A stretch of 64,000 nt of DNA, taken from NCBI GenBank assembly GCA_965208015.1, contig OZ242309.1:434001-498000 (forward strand). Direction: 5' to 3'. Below are positions 40,591 to 49,683 of this stretch, piece by piece. Positions within the stretch are counted from its first letter, which is position 1. Each line of letters begins with the position of its first letter. The notes beneath the pieces were generated by a model that was not told the origin of the DNA, did no database searches, and saw only the letters and a list, made by a program, of their open reading frames with translations. The DNA comes from Bin87 sp965208015 (GTDB taxonomy: Bacteria; Chloroflexota; Dehalococcoidia; Lucifugimonadales; UBA3495). Both the position numbers and the translations under genes were made by a program.

Positions 40591-41424
40591 TCAAGGGAGG
40601 GTGGACACCGCCACCGCGCCAGGGCCGATGTGGGTCCCGATAGCGGAACCGACCCGCAGGGTGTAGGTATTTTCAGGGTCCACCAAGTCGGACAAGCGGT
40701 TGCGTATTTCTTCCGCCGGCGCGGCGTCGGTGGTGTAGGCGACGGCGAGTTTGGAGGCCGGGCCCTGTTCGCGCACCAGTTCTTCCAAACGCTGTAACCC
40801 GCGTCGGAGGTTGCGGGGGCGGTCGACGGGCAGGACCTCGCCGTCGGCCACCTTAAGGATGGGCTTCACCTTGAGCAATGAACCCATGAACGCCTGGGCT
40901 TTGCCGATGCGGCCGCCCTTTTGCAGATACTCCAGCGTGTCTACCATGGCGAACCCGTAGCCTCGACCGGCGCGGATTTGCGCCGCGGAGACTACCGAGT
41001 CCAGAGTCGCGTCGTCAGAAGCGGCGTCTTCGGCGGCGGCGATGACCTGGAGCATGTGACCGGCGGACGCGGTTCCGGAGTCGATCACGGTCACGGCGCC
41101 GTCGTCAAACTGGGAGGCAGCCTGTGCCGCCGAGTTGTAGGTTCCGCTGAGTTGCCTGGCAACGGTGAAGCACACGACTTGATCGCCCGCCGAGATCAGG
41201 GGTTCCATTGCGGCGGTGAAATCTCCAGGCGTCGGTTGGGAGGTACTCGGCAACTGGGCTGAGGATTGAAGGCGGGCGTAGAACTGTGTCGGATTGATGT
41301 CGACGCCCTGCCGGAATGACTCCTCGCCGAAGAGGACATAAGCAGGTACAACAGATATGCCGAATTGGTCTACAGTCTCCCGGGCAATGTCACAGGTACT
41401 GTCCGTGATGATTTTTATGGCCAT
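40591..41424 (-). CDS. DegV-family fatty-acid-binding protein
   Basis: A 277-residue protein of the DegV/FakB family: KIITDSTCDIARETVDQFGISVVPAYVLFGEESFRQGVDI, LPSTSQPTPGDF, VCFTVARQLSGTYNSA, VIDSGTASAGHM and LQKGGRIGKAQAFMGSLLKVKPIL. FakB proteins hold a fatty acid for phosphorylation by the FakA kinase. The fakA-like gene lies 37 bases upstream, and the recG start overlaps or follows the stop: fakA-degV-recG is a recurring order. ATG 41424 has AAGGAG. Confidence 0.9.
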   Translation of the reverse strand: MAIKIITDSTCDIARETVDQFGISVVPAYVLFGEESFRQGVDINPTQFYARLQSSAQLPSTSQPTPGDFTAAMEPLISAGDQVVCFTVARQLSGTYNSAAQAASQFDDGAVTVIDSGTASAGHMLQVIAAAEDAASDDATLDSVVSAAQIRAGRGYGFAMVDTLEYLQKGGRIGKAQAFMGSLLKVKPILKVADGEVLPVDRPRNLRRGLQRLEELVREQGPASKLAVAYTTDAAPAEEIRNRLSDLVDPENTYTLRVGSAIGTHIGPGAVAVSTLP

Positions 41425-41461
41425 GCGGGACGCTCCTTCTCAGGATAGCGGCTGGCAAAAG

Positions 41462-43138
41462 TTATTCGACGGACACCAGGTACGGGTAGTGGGGTTGGCC
41501 GCCCTCGTAGACGTCCACCTCTGCTCCGTCGTAGGATTCCTCCAATTCTTCCTGCAAGGCGGCGACCGATTCGGCTGAAGCGCCTTCCCCCCAATACAGG
41601 GTGATTACACTGTCTTCGTCGGCGGCCGAGCGCCGCAGTCCCTCGCGCACGGCGGCATCCGGATCATCGGCCAATGCAGCCAGTTTGCCGTCCAGGATCG
41701 CCATGTACTCGCCTTCCCGGACCTCCTGGCCATCCACCACCGAGTCGCGAACCGCCTGGGTTATTTCGAGGGTTTCCATGCCGGCGCGAGCCGATTCCAT
41801 GTTCTCCAGATTGTTCTCAATGGACACTTCGGGATTGAACCCCAGCAGGGCCCCGGTACCCTGGGGCATGGTGCGGGTGCCCAGAACGTGCAAGGTGACT
41901 TCCCCGGTGTCGGCTTCGGCCGCCTGATTGGCGGTGAGAATGACGTTGTGATTGTTGGGGAGAACGATCACGTCCGTGGTGCCGGCGGACAAGGCGGCGT
42001 CGATAATCTCGCTGGCGCTGGGATTCAGCGTCTGCCCGCCGGGGATGATGGCGGCGCAGCCCGCGTCCAAAAACAGATCGGCGAGGCCTTTGCCGGAGGC
42101 AACCGCGATCACCGAGATACCAGGGCGGATCTCTGCGGGTCGGGCACGTTCGCGATGTCCCGCCGCCCAGTCGCGGTTCTGGAGGCTCATGTTGTCAATC
42201 TTGAGCTCATCCAGCTCGCCGAAGCTGATGGCGTAGGTCAACGCGGAACCGGGATCCGCGGTGTGCACGTGGATCCGCGCGGCCTGTCCTCCGCCGACGA
42301 CCACCGTGGAATCGGTGATTTGGGCGAATCCGTTGCGCAGGTCGTCAACATTGAGATCCTGGCCGTGAATAACGAATTGCGTGCAATAACCGAATTCCTC
42401 GGCCTCGTGGGCGTCCAGGAAATCGGAGTCGATAGCGACGGACGCCGTCTGCTGCGGGTTGATCACGCCGCCCACGCTGCGCAAGCCCAGGTCGACGGCC
42501 GGCCCGGTCTCGCCCAGCAGGTGCTGGAGCGCGCCGCCGATGATCGCCACCACGCCCAGGCCACCGGAGTCGACTACGCCGGCTTCCTTCAGCACCGGAA
42601 GCTGTTCCGGAGTCAGGGCTAGGGCTTCGATGGCGCCGTCGTAGGCGATCTGCCACAGGGCGATCACGTCGCGCTCGCCGGCATCGTTGGCCTGAACGGC
42701 GGCGTCCGACGCGCCACGGATCACCGAGAGCATCGTGCCCTCGCGGGGCTGGCTGACGGCGTGATAGGCGGAGTCCGTTGCGGAGCGGAAAGCGGCCACG
42801 GCGTCGGAGGAGTCGATCTCAACGGCGCCGGCGACGCCGTCGGCGAAACCGCGCAGGAGTTGCGACAGGATAACACCACTGTTGCCGCGGGCTCCCCAGA
42901 AGGTGCCTGCGGCGACGGATTCGGCCACTTCACCGGCGGTTTCGGCGTCGGCGTCCTTGTTCATTTGGTCGACGCCAGCGCGCAGAGTGAGCAACATATT
43001 GGTGCCGGTGTCGCCATCCGGGACGGGGAAAACGTTGAGGGCGTTGGCGGCGTCCCGGTACAATTCCATGTAGGCTATCGCACCGAGCATGGCCTGGCGT
43101 AAATCGGCGCCCTGCAACGTGGTGAAAAGTGATGTCAT
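41462..43138 (-). CDS. fakA: DAK2-domain fatty acid kinase (FakA-like)
   Basis: A 558-residue kinase. Residues ~10-200 form the DAK2 (DhaL) ATP-binding domain: NVFPVPDGDTGTNM with D41 and D43 as Mg ligands, GARGNSGVILSQLLRGF, and DSGGLGVVAIIGG. The remainder is the FakA middle and C-terminal domain (YCTQFVIHGQDLN, VHTADPGSALTYAISFG, LPNNHNVILTANQAAE). It phosphorylates the fatty acid on DegV/FakB to feed phospholipid synthesis. A TATACT (-10-like, minus strand) at 43172-43177 suggests a very short leader, with no ribosome site before ATG 43138. Confidence 0.9.
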   Translation of the reverse strand: MTSLFTTLQGADLRQAMLGAIAYMELYRDAANALNVFPVPDGDTGTNMLLTLRAGVDQMNKDADAETAGEVAESVAAGTFWGARGNSGVILSQLLRGFADGVAGAVEIDSSDAVAAFRSATDSAYHAVSQPREGTMLSVIRGASDAAVQANDAGERDVIALWQIAYDGAIEALALTPEQLPVLKEAGVVDSGGLGVVAIIGGALQHLLGETGPAVDLGLRSVGGVINPQQTASVAIDSDFLDAHEAEEFGYCTQFVIHGQDLNVDDLRNGFAQITDSTVVVGGGQAARIHVHTADPGSALTYAISFGELDELKIDNMSLQNRDWAAGHRERARPAEIRPGISVIAVASGKGLADLFLDAGCAAIIPGGQTLNPSASEIIDAALSAGTTDVIVLPNNHNVILTANQAAEADTGEVTLHVLGTRTMPQGTGALLGFNPEVSIENNLENMESARAGMETLEITQAVRDSVVDGQEVREGEYMAILDGKLAALADDPDAAVREGLRRSAADEDSVITLYWGEGASAESVAALQEELEESYDGAEVDVYEGGQPHYPYLVSVE

Positions 43139-43203
43139 AAGTCAACAATTATCAGTTCGTGGATCGGCGCAAGTATATCACAGCAGACATCTCCGTTCTC
43201 CGT

Positions 43204-43233
43204 CAGGATGTTTGCACGCAGGATGTTTGCACG
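43204..43233 (+). repeat. 15-bp perfect tandem duplication
   Basis: CAGGATGTTTGCACG occurs twice in direct succession (43204-43218 and 43219-43233) in the divergent fakA-nadC spacer. It is likely a slippage duplication, unless it serves as a paired binding site. Confidence 0.85.
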
Positions 43234-43321
43234 GTTGATAGAGACACGGATTTGCCGGATGGCCATTGACGTGGCACACTCTTGCCATCCTGCGATTTTC
43301 GTATACGCGAGGCGCACGCAT

Positions 43322-44182
43322 ATGAGTCAGCAACTTCCGCCTGAAGTTCTCAACCTGATAGACGCCGCACTTACCGAAGACCAGGCGTTCAACGATCCGA
43401 CCACCCAAACGCTGATTCCCGACGGCGTGACGGGAAACGGCATGCTGCGGGCCAAGGCCGATGGCGTGCTGTCCGGCGGTCCGGTGGCGGAGGCCGTGTT
43501 CAGACGCATCGATCCCGACCTTGATGTCGAATTGCTGCTGGACGATGGGGCCAAACTTGAACCTGGTACGGATATTGCCAGCGTGGTGGGATCGGCAGCT
43601 GCGATCTTGCGGGCAGAGCGAACGGCCCTGAACTTCATGCAGCGAATGAGCGGCATCGCGACCGCCACCAACCGGTACGTGCGTGCGGTGGAGGGTACGG
43701 TTGCACGGATCGTGGACACCCGCAAGACTGCGCCGGGCCACCGTTACCTGGACAAGTACAGCGTGCGCATGGGCGGAGGATACAACCATCGCATCAACCT
43801 GGCGGACGGCATACTGATCAAGGACAACCACCTGGCTGCGCGGGCGTCCCTGGAAGAACCGCTCGGAGCCGTAGTGCGACATGCCATTTCCCGGGCGTCA
43901 CACACCATCCGGGTGGAAGTTGAGGTGGAGTCGCTGGAGCAGGTGCGAGAGGCCGTGGACGCGGGCGCGCACATCATCATGCTGGACAACATGCCCGTGG
44001 ACATGATGCGCGAGGCGGTGGGCATGATCGCGGGCCGGGCGTCCATCGAGGCATCGGGCGGCATCACGCTGGCCACGGTGCGCGAGGTGGCGGAGACCGG
44101 AGTGGACCTCATCAGCATCGGCGGACTTACCCATTCCATCGATTCCCTGGACATTTCTCTGGACCTGGAATTTCCCGACTGA
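43322..44182 (+). CDS. nadC: Nicotinate-nucleotide pyrophosphorylase (quinolinate phosphoribosyltransferase)
   Basis: A 286-residue enzyme converting quinolinate plus PRPP to nicotinate mononucleotide in NAD synthesis. Conserved blocks: DAALTEDQAFNDPTT, RTALNFMQRMSGIAT, VDTRKTAPGHRYLDKYSVRMGGGYNHR (PRPP and quinolinate contacts), DGILIKDNHL, VEVEVESLEQ and ISIGGLTHS. ATG 43322 was chosen; the longer frame runs through the tandem repeat. nadA and nadB are not in the window. Confidence 0.94.
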   Translation: MSQQLPPEVLNLIDAALTEDQAFNDPTTQTLIPDGVTGNGMLRAKADGVLSGGPVAEAVFRRIDPDLDVELLLDDGAKLEPGTDIASVVGSAAAILRAERTALNFMQRMSGIATATNRYVRAVEGTVARIVDTRKTAPGHRYLDKYSVRMGGGYNHRINLADGILIKDNHLAARASLEEPLGAVVRHAISRASHTIRVEVEVESLEQVREAVDAGAHIIMLDNMPVDMMREAVGMIAGRASIEASGGITLATVREVAETGVDLISIGGLTHSIDSLDISLDLEFPD

Positions 44183-44220
44183 GCGCTACGCTCGGCGACT
44201 GATTCCCTCGAAGGCGTCCC

Positions 44221-44250
44221 TTGAACGCGGGTGGCGCGCGGCGGTATATT
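44221..44250 (+). promoter_or_regulatory. Candidate promoter of the CMD/bicupin genes
   Basis: TTGAAC at 44221-44226, an 18-base spacer, TATATT at 44245-44250, then a 40-base leader with AAGGAG. Confidence 0.5.
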
Positions 44251-44294
44251 GCCGGTGAAAGTTTCGGCAAATCAAGAACAAGGAGCATTCCCCG

Positions 44295-44840
44295 ATGGCA
44301 CGATTGAATGACGTGACCCGAGACCAGCTCGCCCCCGAGCACCAGGAATTTTTTGATTCTATCGCCAGCAGTCGCGGCAGCGTGCGCGGCCCCTACGGCG
44401 TGCTGCTGAACAGCCCCGACCTGGCGGCGCGCGTGGCGCACACCGGCGCCTACGTGCGGTTCGATTTGGACATATCCGAGGCCCAAAAAGAGATCGTCAT
44501 CTGCGCCACGGCCCGGGAGATCCGTCAGCAGTACGAGTTCTCAGCCCACGCCCGGCTGGCGCGCCAGGCCGGGGTGTCTGAGGACGTGGTCAACGCTATC
44601 GCCACGGGCAAGGCTCCCGAGGGCATGAGCGGTATCGAGGCCTCGCTGGTGAAGTACGTGCAGGAATTATTCCGCAATCATAAGGTGAGCGACGAGACCT
44701 TCGGCGAGGTGTCGGGCCACTTCGGGATGCAGAAGACGGTGGAGATCACGGCGCTGATGGGTCACTACCTGCTGGTCGGACAGATCCTTTCCGCCTTCGA
44801 GGTCGAGCTCCCAGAGGGCGTGCAGCCGGAAATCACCTAG
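44295..44840 (+). CDS. Carboxymuconolactone decarboxylase (CMD)-family protein
   Basis: A 181-residue helical protein of the CMD/AhpD superfamily: GPYGVLLNSPDLAARVAHTGAYVRFDLDISEAQKEIVICATAREI, YEFSAHARLARQAGVSEDVVNAI, FGEVSGHFGMQKTVEITALMGHYLLVG. The E...Y-E-x-x-x-H-x-x-x-A helix of the catalytic or binding site is present, but the CxxC of the peroxidase-type AhpD is not. A lactone decarboxylase or related role is possible. ATG 44295 has AAGGAG. The bicupin gene follows after 68 bases. Confidence 0.85.
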   Translation: MARLNDVTRDQLAPEHQEFFDSIASSRGSVRGPYGVLLNSPDLAARVAHTGAYVRFDLDISEAQKEIVICATAREIRQQYEFSAHARLARQAGVSEDVVNAIATGKAPEGMSGIEASLVKYVQELFRNHKVSDETFGEVSGHFGMQKTVEITALMGHYLLVGQILSAFEVELPEGVQPEIT

Positions 44841-44908
44841 CCAACGACAGGCCGCCCCGTTGCGGCTCGCGATAGCACCAAGCCATGCCCCGTCGAAGGA
44901 GGGCGATC

Positions 44909-45616
44909 ATGGAACCCCTGATTCGCAACATCAAAGACTTTCCCACCGGCACGCCGGCGCGTCTCATCAGCGCGGACGACAACCCGTCCCTGGTGACGCT
45001 GGCGTATTCCGTCATCGAGCCGGGTGGGACCAGTTCCCACCATATTCACGAATGGGAGCACGAGGTCTACATAATCGAGGGCAGCGGCACGCTGGTGGCC
45101 GATGGCAAGGAATACCCGGTGAAGGCCGGCGATGCTATGTTCATTCCGCCCATGGTGGACCACGTCACCCGCAATGATGGCGGCGATGGCAACATCCGCC
45201 GGATCGAGATCAACCCGCTCTCGGCGGCCAGCGGCAATGCCCGCCCTGGGGGGTCCGAAACGGGTGCGGGAACGCCTCCGGTGATTCGCAACCACGCTGA
45301 TCTGAACGACGAGACCGGGCACACCATGCTGGGCGGACGGGACGGGTGTCCCAACTACCTGATGCTGTACAACGGCGCGATGCAGCCCGGCGCGGTGAGC
45401 CATCCCGAGACCGGCGGACACAACCACGAATGGGACCACACCGTGTTCATTCTGGAGGGCACAGGTACTTTGGTGGTATCGGGCACGGAGTACACGGTAA
45501 CCGCCGGCGACGCGGTGCTGGTGCCGCCGGGCGAGCATCACCAGTGGAAGAACGAGACCGACGCGCCCATGCTGCGGGTGACGTTCAACGACATCGTGTC
45601 GGAAGGCCACGGTTAA
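44909..45616 (+). CDS. Bicupin (tandem cupin-domain) protein
   Basis: A 235-residue protein with two cupin barrels. Each has the metal-binding motif 1: SHHIHEWEHEVYIIEGSGTL and GHNHEWDHTVFILEGTGTL (H-x-H-x-x-x-x-E pattern), and motif 2 (FIPPMVDHVTRN and VPPGEHHQWKN). The strong similarity between halves shows internal duplication. Substrate unknown; such bicupins include dioxygenases and isomerases. ATG 44909 follows GAAGGAGGG. A hairpin separates it from eno. Confidence 0.85.
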   Translation: MEPLIRNIKDFPTGTPARLISADDNPSLVTLAYSVIEPGGTSSHHIHEWEHEVYIIEGSGTLVADGKEYPVKAGDAMFIPPMVDHVTRNDGGDGNIRRIEINPLSAASGNARPGGSETGAGTPPVIRNHADLNDETGHTMLGGRDGCPNYLMLYNGAMQPGAVSHPETGGHNHEWDHTVFILEGTGTLVVSGTEYTVTAGDAVLVPPGEHHQWKNETDAPMLRVTFNDIVSEGHG

Positions 45617-45634
45617 CCCGCATCTGACAGTGGC

Positions 45635-45686
45635 AACTAAGACGGGGCAATCGCGGATCAGAACAGTGAGATTGCCCCGCTTAGTT
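45635..45686 (+). terminator. Long hairpin between bicupin and enolase genes
   Basis: Left arm 45635-45652 (AACTAAG, an extra A, CGGGGCAATC) pairs with right arm 45670-45686 (GATTGCCCCG, CTTAGTT), 17 pairs with one bulge and a 17-base loop. No U-tract follows, so it may be a terminator, an attenuator for eno or an RNA processing site. Confidence 0.6.
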
Positions 45687-45711
45687 ATCAGACCGGAAGG
45701 ATGAGTTTCAC

Positions 45712-47025
45712 ATGGCTGATTCCACGGTGATTTCATCGGTGCGCGGGCGCGAAGTCCTGGACTCTCGCGGGAATCCGACGGTGGAGGTTGACGTAACGCT
45801 CCGCGGCGGCGCTTTTGGTCGCACCATTGTCCCGTCGGGGGCTTCTACCGGGCGGCATGAAGCGGTGGAGATCCGGGACGGCGACCCCACCCGCTATGAA
45901 GGGCTGGGCGTGCTCCGGGCGGTTGCAGCCGTGAACGACGTGATCGGTCCCGAGATTTGTGGCAAGTCCAACGCCGCCGACCAGTCGGCTTTGGATGCCC
46001 GGCTTCGAGAACTGGACGGCACCGCGAACAAGGTCAACCTTGGGGCCAACGCCGTCCTGGGTGTGTCCCTGGCCGCCGCCCATGCCGCCGCCAACGCCGC
46101 GGGGCAGCCGCTCTACCGATTCCTGGGCGGCTCGGGGGCGTGTGTGGTTCCGATGCCCATGGTCAACATTATCAGCGGGGGCCGACACGCTGCGGCGGGC
46201 CTGGATATGCAGGACTTCCTGGCAATCCCCATCGGCGCGGAGAATTTCAGCGAAGCGCTGCGGATGGTGGTGGCGGTGTACCGGGCGGTGGGTCGCTTGC
46301 TGTCCCAAATGGGACCCTACGCATACGGTGTCGCGGATGAGGGTGGATACGGTCCACCGCTGCCCTGTCATGAAGACGCCCTGGGCTTGATCTACGACGC
46401 CACGCGGTTGGCGGGTTACCGGTGTGCCCGAGACGGCGACGTGGCCATCGGGCTGGACGTGGCGGCGACCGAATTCGTCGCTACCGATGGGAACTATGCG
46501 CTGCACGCCGAGGGGAGGATGTTTTCGACGGTCGAACTGGTTGATCTGCTCGAACAGTGGTCCCGGACATATCCGATTGTGTCGATCGAAGATGGCCTGT
46601 CAGAGGACGACTGGGACGGCTGGGACTATCTGACCAAAAAGCTGGGCGGTTCAACCCAGCTGATCGGCGACGATCTGTTCACTACGAACCCGGAGCGACT
46701 GGCTCGGGGAGCGGACGACGGAATCGCCAATGCGGTGCTGGTGAAGCCCAACCAGATCGGTACCTTGACCGAGACGCTGGACACGGTGCGGTTGGCCCAG
46801 GAGCGGGGATATCTGCCGGTAATTTCGGCGCGCTCCGGCGAGACTGAGGACACGACGATTGCTGACCTGGCTGTTGCCACCGGGGCCGGCCAGATCAAGA
46901 TCGGGTCGATCACGCGGTCTGAGAGGCTGGCCAAGTACAACCGGCTGCTGAGAATTGAGGAGGAGCTGGGAGACCAAGGTCGCTTTGCCGGTCGTGAGGT
47001 GTTTGCCCGGTTTTTGACGCCATGA
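45712..47025 (+). CDS. eno: Enolase-family protein with substituted active-site residues
   Basis: A 437-residue enolase-like protein. Metal ligands are intact (D249 in GLDVAATEF, E293 in SIEDGLSEDDWDG, D320 in IGDDLFTTN), as are K345 in KPNQIGTLTET, R374-S375, K396 in GQIKIGS, H159 and E210. Two normally fixed residues differ: the Glu of QEF is Asp168 (MQDFL), and the His of SHRSGETED is Ala373 (SARSGETED). It may be the glycolytic enolase of this organism or a relaxed paralogue; another eno elsewhere would favour the latter. ATG 45712 behind AAGGATGAG. rsmG overlaps its stop by four bases. Confidence 0.87.
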   Translation: MADSTVISSVRGREVLDSRGNPTVEVDVTLRGGAFGRTIVPSGASTGRHEAVEIRDGDPTRYEGLGVLRAVAAVNDVIGPEICGKSNAADQSALDARLRELDGTANKVNLGANAVLGVSLAAAHAAANAAGQPLYRFLGGSGACVVPMPMVNIISGGRHAAAGLDMQDFLAIPIGAENFSEALRMVVAVYRAVGRLLSQMGPYAYGVADEGGYGPPLPCHEDALGLIYDATRLAGYRCARDGDVAIGLDVAATEFVATDGNYALHAEGRMFSTVELVDLLEQWSRTYPIVSIEDGLSEDDWDGWDYLTKKLGGSTQLIGDDLFTTNPERLARGADDGIANAVLVKPNQIGTLTETLDTVRLAQERGYLPVISARSGETEDTTIADLAVATGAGQIKIGSITRSERLAKYNRLLRIEEELGDQGRFAGREVFARFLTP

Positions 47026-47762
47026 CGAGCGCCGCCGAGTTGGGTATGGAGATCCTCATCGAACAGGCGTCACGCCTGGGGTTGAGGTTGTCCGACGAGC
47101 AGATGGCGCGGTTCGCTGAGTACCAGCGGATGCTGGCCGAGGGGAATCAGCGGGCAAACCTCACCGCTATCATCGATCCCGAGGCGGTCCAGGTACGGCA
47201 TTTCTTCGACTCCCTTACTGCTGTAATGGCGGTCAACGACTGGCGGGACGGGTTGCGGGTGATTGACTTGGGAGCTGGTGCCGGGTTTCCAGGGGTGCCG
47301 CTGAAGATAGTCTTTCCCGGCATCCGCTTGACGCTGGTGGAATCGGTGGCCAAGAAGACGGCGTTTCTCGATGCGCTCGTTGATCGTCTGGATCTGGGCG
47401 ATGTGGACGTGGTTACCCTGCGGGTCGAGGAATTGGCGCGCACGGAAGGCTACCGGGGGCAGTTCGACGTGGCGCTGGCCCGCGGCGTGGCCTCGATGTC
47501 GGTGCTGGTGGAGTATGCCTTGCCGTTGTGCAAGGGGCACGGTACGCTGGTGGCCTGGAAGGGAAAGGACGGGCTGGAGGAGACGGAGGCGGCGGCCAAC
47601 GCGCTGTCCGAACTGGGCGGCAAGGTCACCGGCATTCTTTCCATGGCGGACCTGTCGCCGCCGCTGCCGCCGGACCGTTGGCTTATCACCGTGGAGAAGG
47701 TGCGCCGAACTCCGGGGAAGTATCCCCGTCGCATCGGCGTGCCCGCCAAGCAGCCGCTATAG
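47022..47762 (+). CDS. rsmG: 16S rRNA (guanine527-N7)-methyltransferase
   Basis: A 246-residue SAM methyltransferase (GidB) that modifies G527 of 16S rRNA; its loss gives low-level streptomycin resistance in other bacteria. Present are YQRMLAEGNQRANLTAI, VRHFFDSL, the SAM site VIDLGAGAGFPGVPLKIVFP, LVESVAKKTAFL and VALARGVASMSVLVEYALPL. It starts in the ATGA overlap with eno. It overlaps the 3' end of the opposite-strand AOR gene by six bases. Confidence 0.94.
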   Translation: MTSAAELGMEILIEQASRLGLRLSDEQMARFAEYQRMLAEGNQRANLTAIIDPEAVQVRHFFDSLTAVMAVNDWRDGLRVIDLGAGAGFPGVPLKIVFPGIRLTLVESVAKKTAFLDALVDRLDLGDVDVVTLRVEELARTEGYRGQFDVALARGVASMSVLVEYALPLCKGHGTLVAWKGKDGLEETEAAANALSELGGKVTGILSMADLSPPLPPDRWLITVEKVRRTPGKYPRRIGVPAKQPL

Positions 47763-49679
47763 GCCGATAGCGGCCGTGTCGACGCGGCCGTTCTCGCTCC
47801 AGCCCCGGGCGCGATAGTAGTTGGCGATCATCCCGTCCAACTCGTCCCGGGTGAGGCCGACGCCAGCGGCGACACCGTCCGGCAGCGGTTCGGTCAGGGT
47901 GCGTCCCGGGAGGGTGTCGTCGGAGCTTCGCCAACCCCACCGTTGGTTGTAGGCTTTCTTGAGGTCGGCGATACGGGCGGCGGCGCGGCGCAGCTCGTCG
48001 ACGTCGAAGTCATCCCAGCCGGTGACCATGCGGTACACGGCGGCCGATTCCTCCCAGAAATCGCCGAAAGCGCGGCGAAGGAACTTGCACCAGATGAGCG
48101 AGTCCAGGGCCGCGGCGAAGTCCTCGCTGTCGGCGGCGATTTTGCCACGCCGGTCGTCCACCTTAAGGCGGTCCACCTCCGGCGAGAAGTCAGCGTCGTA
48201 GGCCGAAGTGCGGTTGTGGCACGCGCCCCGTGGGGTCGTAGCCAGCCCCAGTGCCAGGGTTTTCAGGCTGCGAGGCTCGTACCCCGGCATCTCCAGGCCC
48301 TTTACCTGCATGGCCCACGCCTCCGACCCGCAACCCACACGCTGGGATGCCAGGCGGCTACCGTCAGCGAGCAGGTTACCCAAAGGGCCACGGCGATTGG
48401 CGATATCGTCCAGGAGGTCAACCACGGCGGCTCCGTCGCCGAAGTTCGGTGCGGAATCGGCGACGCCGTTTGATTTGCCAAGGTGCAGGGATGGCAACAA
48501 CCCCCGCTCTGCGGTTTCCATGGCCCAAGCGATGACCCCGCCAGCGGAAATGGTGTCCAGCCCCAGTTCGTCGCAGCGTCGCACTGCGCGGATCACTGCG
48601 TCGGGATCGCCGACGCCTATCAGCGGACCCAGGGCGAAGAGGCTTTCGTACTCCAGCCGGGCACTCATCTCGATGCCCGGCTTTGCTCCTTTTTCTTTCT
48701 TGCCCACCGAGACGATCTTTTCGCAGCCGATGGTGCAGTTGGCGCAGTGAGCCGAGCGTGTGGCGCGAGTCTGGTGCAGGGCCTCGCCGCTTACCGCTTC
48801 CGCATCCTCGAAGGTGGACTGCTGGAAGTTGCGCGTGGGCAAAGTGCCCAGGCGATTGAAGACCGAAACGTTGGCGATGGTTCCGAGCTCGCGATACTTG
48901 GCGGTGGCGGCGCCCAGGCTGCGGCGGCTGAGATCTCGGGCGTACTCCCGCAAGGCGTCGGGACTGGCGACGAAAGGATCCGCACCGGGATCGCCACGAA
49001 CCGCGATTGCCTTGAGGTTCTTGCTGCCCATGACAGCCCCGGGGCCGCAGCGTCCGGCCTGTCGACCACCGTCGTTGGCGATGCTGGCGAAGCGGACCAG
49101 GTTCTCCCCGGCCGGGCCGATGCAGGCGACGCGGACAGGACGGCGCTTGTCGTCATCCAGCTCCCGTTTGACCGCCGACTCGGTGTCCATTGTGGAAAGG
49201 CCCATCAGATGGTCGGCCGGTCTGGCGCGGGGAACACCGTCCGTATCAATGTAGAGCAAAGCGGGACGGTCTGACCTGCCGGTAATCACCAGTGCGTCGC
49301 CGCAGGCTCGTTTCAGCTCGACGGCCAAGTGGCTCGAGGACAGCCCATCGGCGATGAAGCCGGTCAACGGCGAGCGAGTCATCACCGCAAACTTGCTGGA
49401 GGTGGTAAGCCGTGTGCCGACGAGGGGACTGGTTACGAAGATCAGCGGGGTGTCGGGCTCCAACGCGGTGTCGAGAAGTCGCATCCTGGCGGCGGGGGCA
49501 AGATGTTCACCGTCGTAATCGACCGGGGGGCCGCCGTAGCGATGCAGCAACCAGGTACCCAATCCGATGCCCCCGATGGTTGACCGGAGCACAGACGGAG
49601 GGATAGCGTCACGGCGATATTCCCCGGTGGTCAGATCAACCACCGTGGCGTATCCACGGTAGCCATAAAGCGCAGACAT
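47757..49679 (-). CDS. Aldehyde:ferredoxin oxidoreductase-family tungsten/molybdenum enzyme
   Basis: A 640-residue AOR-family enzyme, oxidising aldehydes to acids with ferredoxin. It has the bis-pterin domain start (GYATVVDLTTGEYRR, IGGIGLGTWLLHRYG), RCGPGAVMGSKNLKAIAVRG, and the 4Fe-4S ligands C312, C315 and C319 in HCANCTIGC, with the fourth in ALDSLIWCKF near the end. Substrate is not predictable. It lies four bases after moaD and with mobA forms a three-gene operon (mobA-moaD-aor), so cofactor supply and enzyme are co-expressed. ATG 49679. Confidence 0.92.
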   Translation of the reverse strand: MSALYGYRGYATVVDLTTGEYRRDAIPPSVLRSTIGGIGLGTWLLHRYGGPPVDYDGEHLAPAARMRLLDTALEPDTPLIFVTSPLVGTRLTTSSKFAVMTRSPLTGFIADGLSSSHLAVELKRACGDALVITGRSDRPALLYIDTDGVPRARPADHLMGLSTMDTESAVKRELDDDKRRPVRVACIGPAGENLVRFASIANDGGRQAGRCGPGAVMGSKNLKAIAVRGDPGADPFVASPDALREYARDLSRRSLGAATAKYRELGTIANVSVFNRLGTLPTRNFQQSTFEDAEAVSGEALHQTRATRSAHCANCTIGCEKIVSVGKKEKGAKPGIEMSARLEYESLFALGPLIGVGDPDAVIRAVRRCDELGLDTISAGGVIAWAMETAERGLLPSLHLGKSNGVADSAPNFGDGAAVVDLLDDIANRRGPLGNLLADGSRLASQRVGCGSEAWAMQVKGLEMPGYEPRSLKTLALGLATTPRGACHNRTSAYDADFSPEVDRLKVDDRRGKIAADSEDFAAALDSLIWCKFLRRAFGDFWEESAAVYRMVTGWDDFDVDELRRAAARIADLKKAYNQRWGWRSSDDTLPGRTLTEPLPDGVAAGVGLTRDELDGMIANYYRARGWSENGRVDTAAIGL

Positions 49680-49683
49680 GGCG

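Noticed and set aside
43178..43882. Long minus-strand frame opposite nadC
   Set aside because: It is antisense to a clear nadC and has no recognisable protein features; such shadows are common at this G+C.
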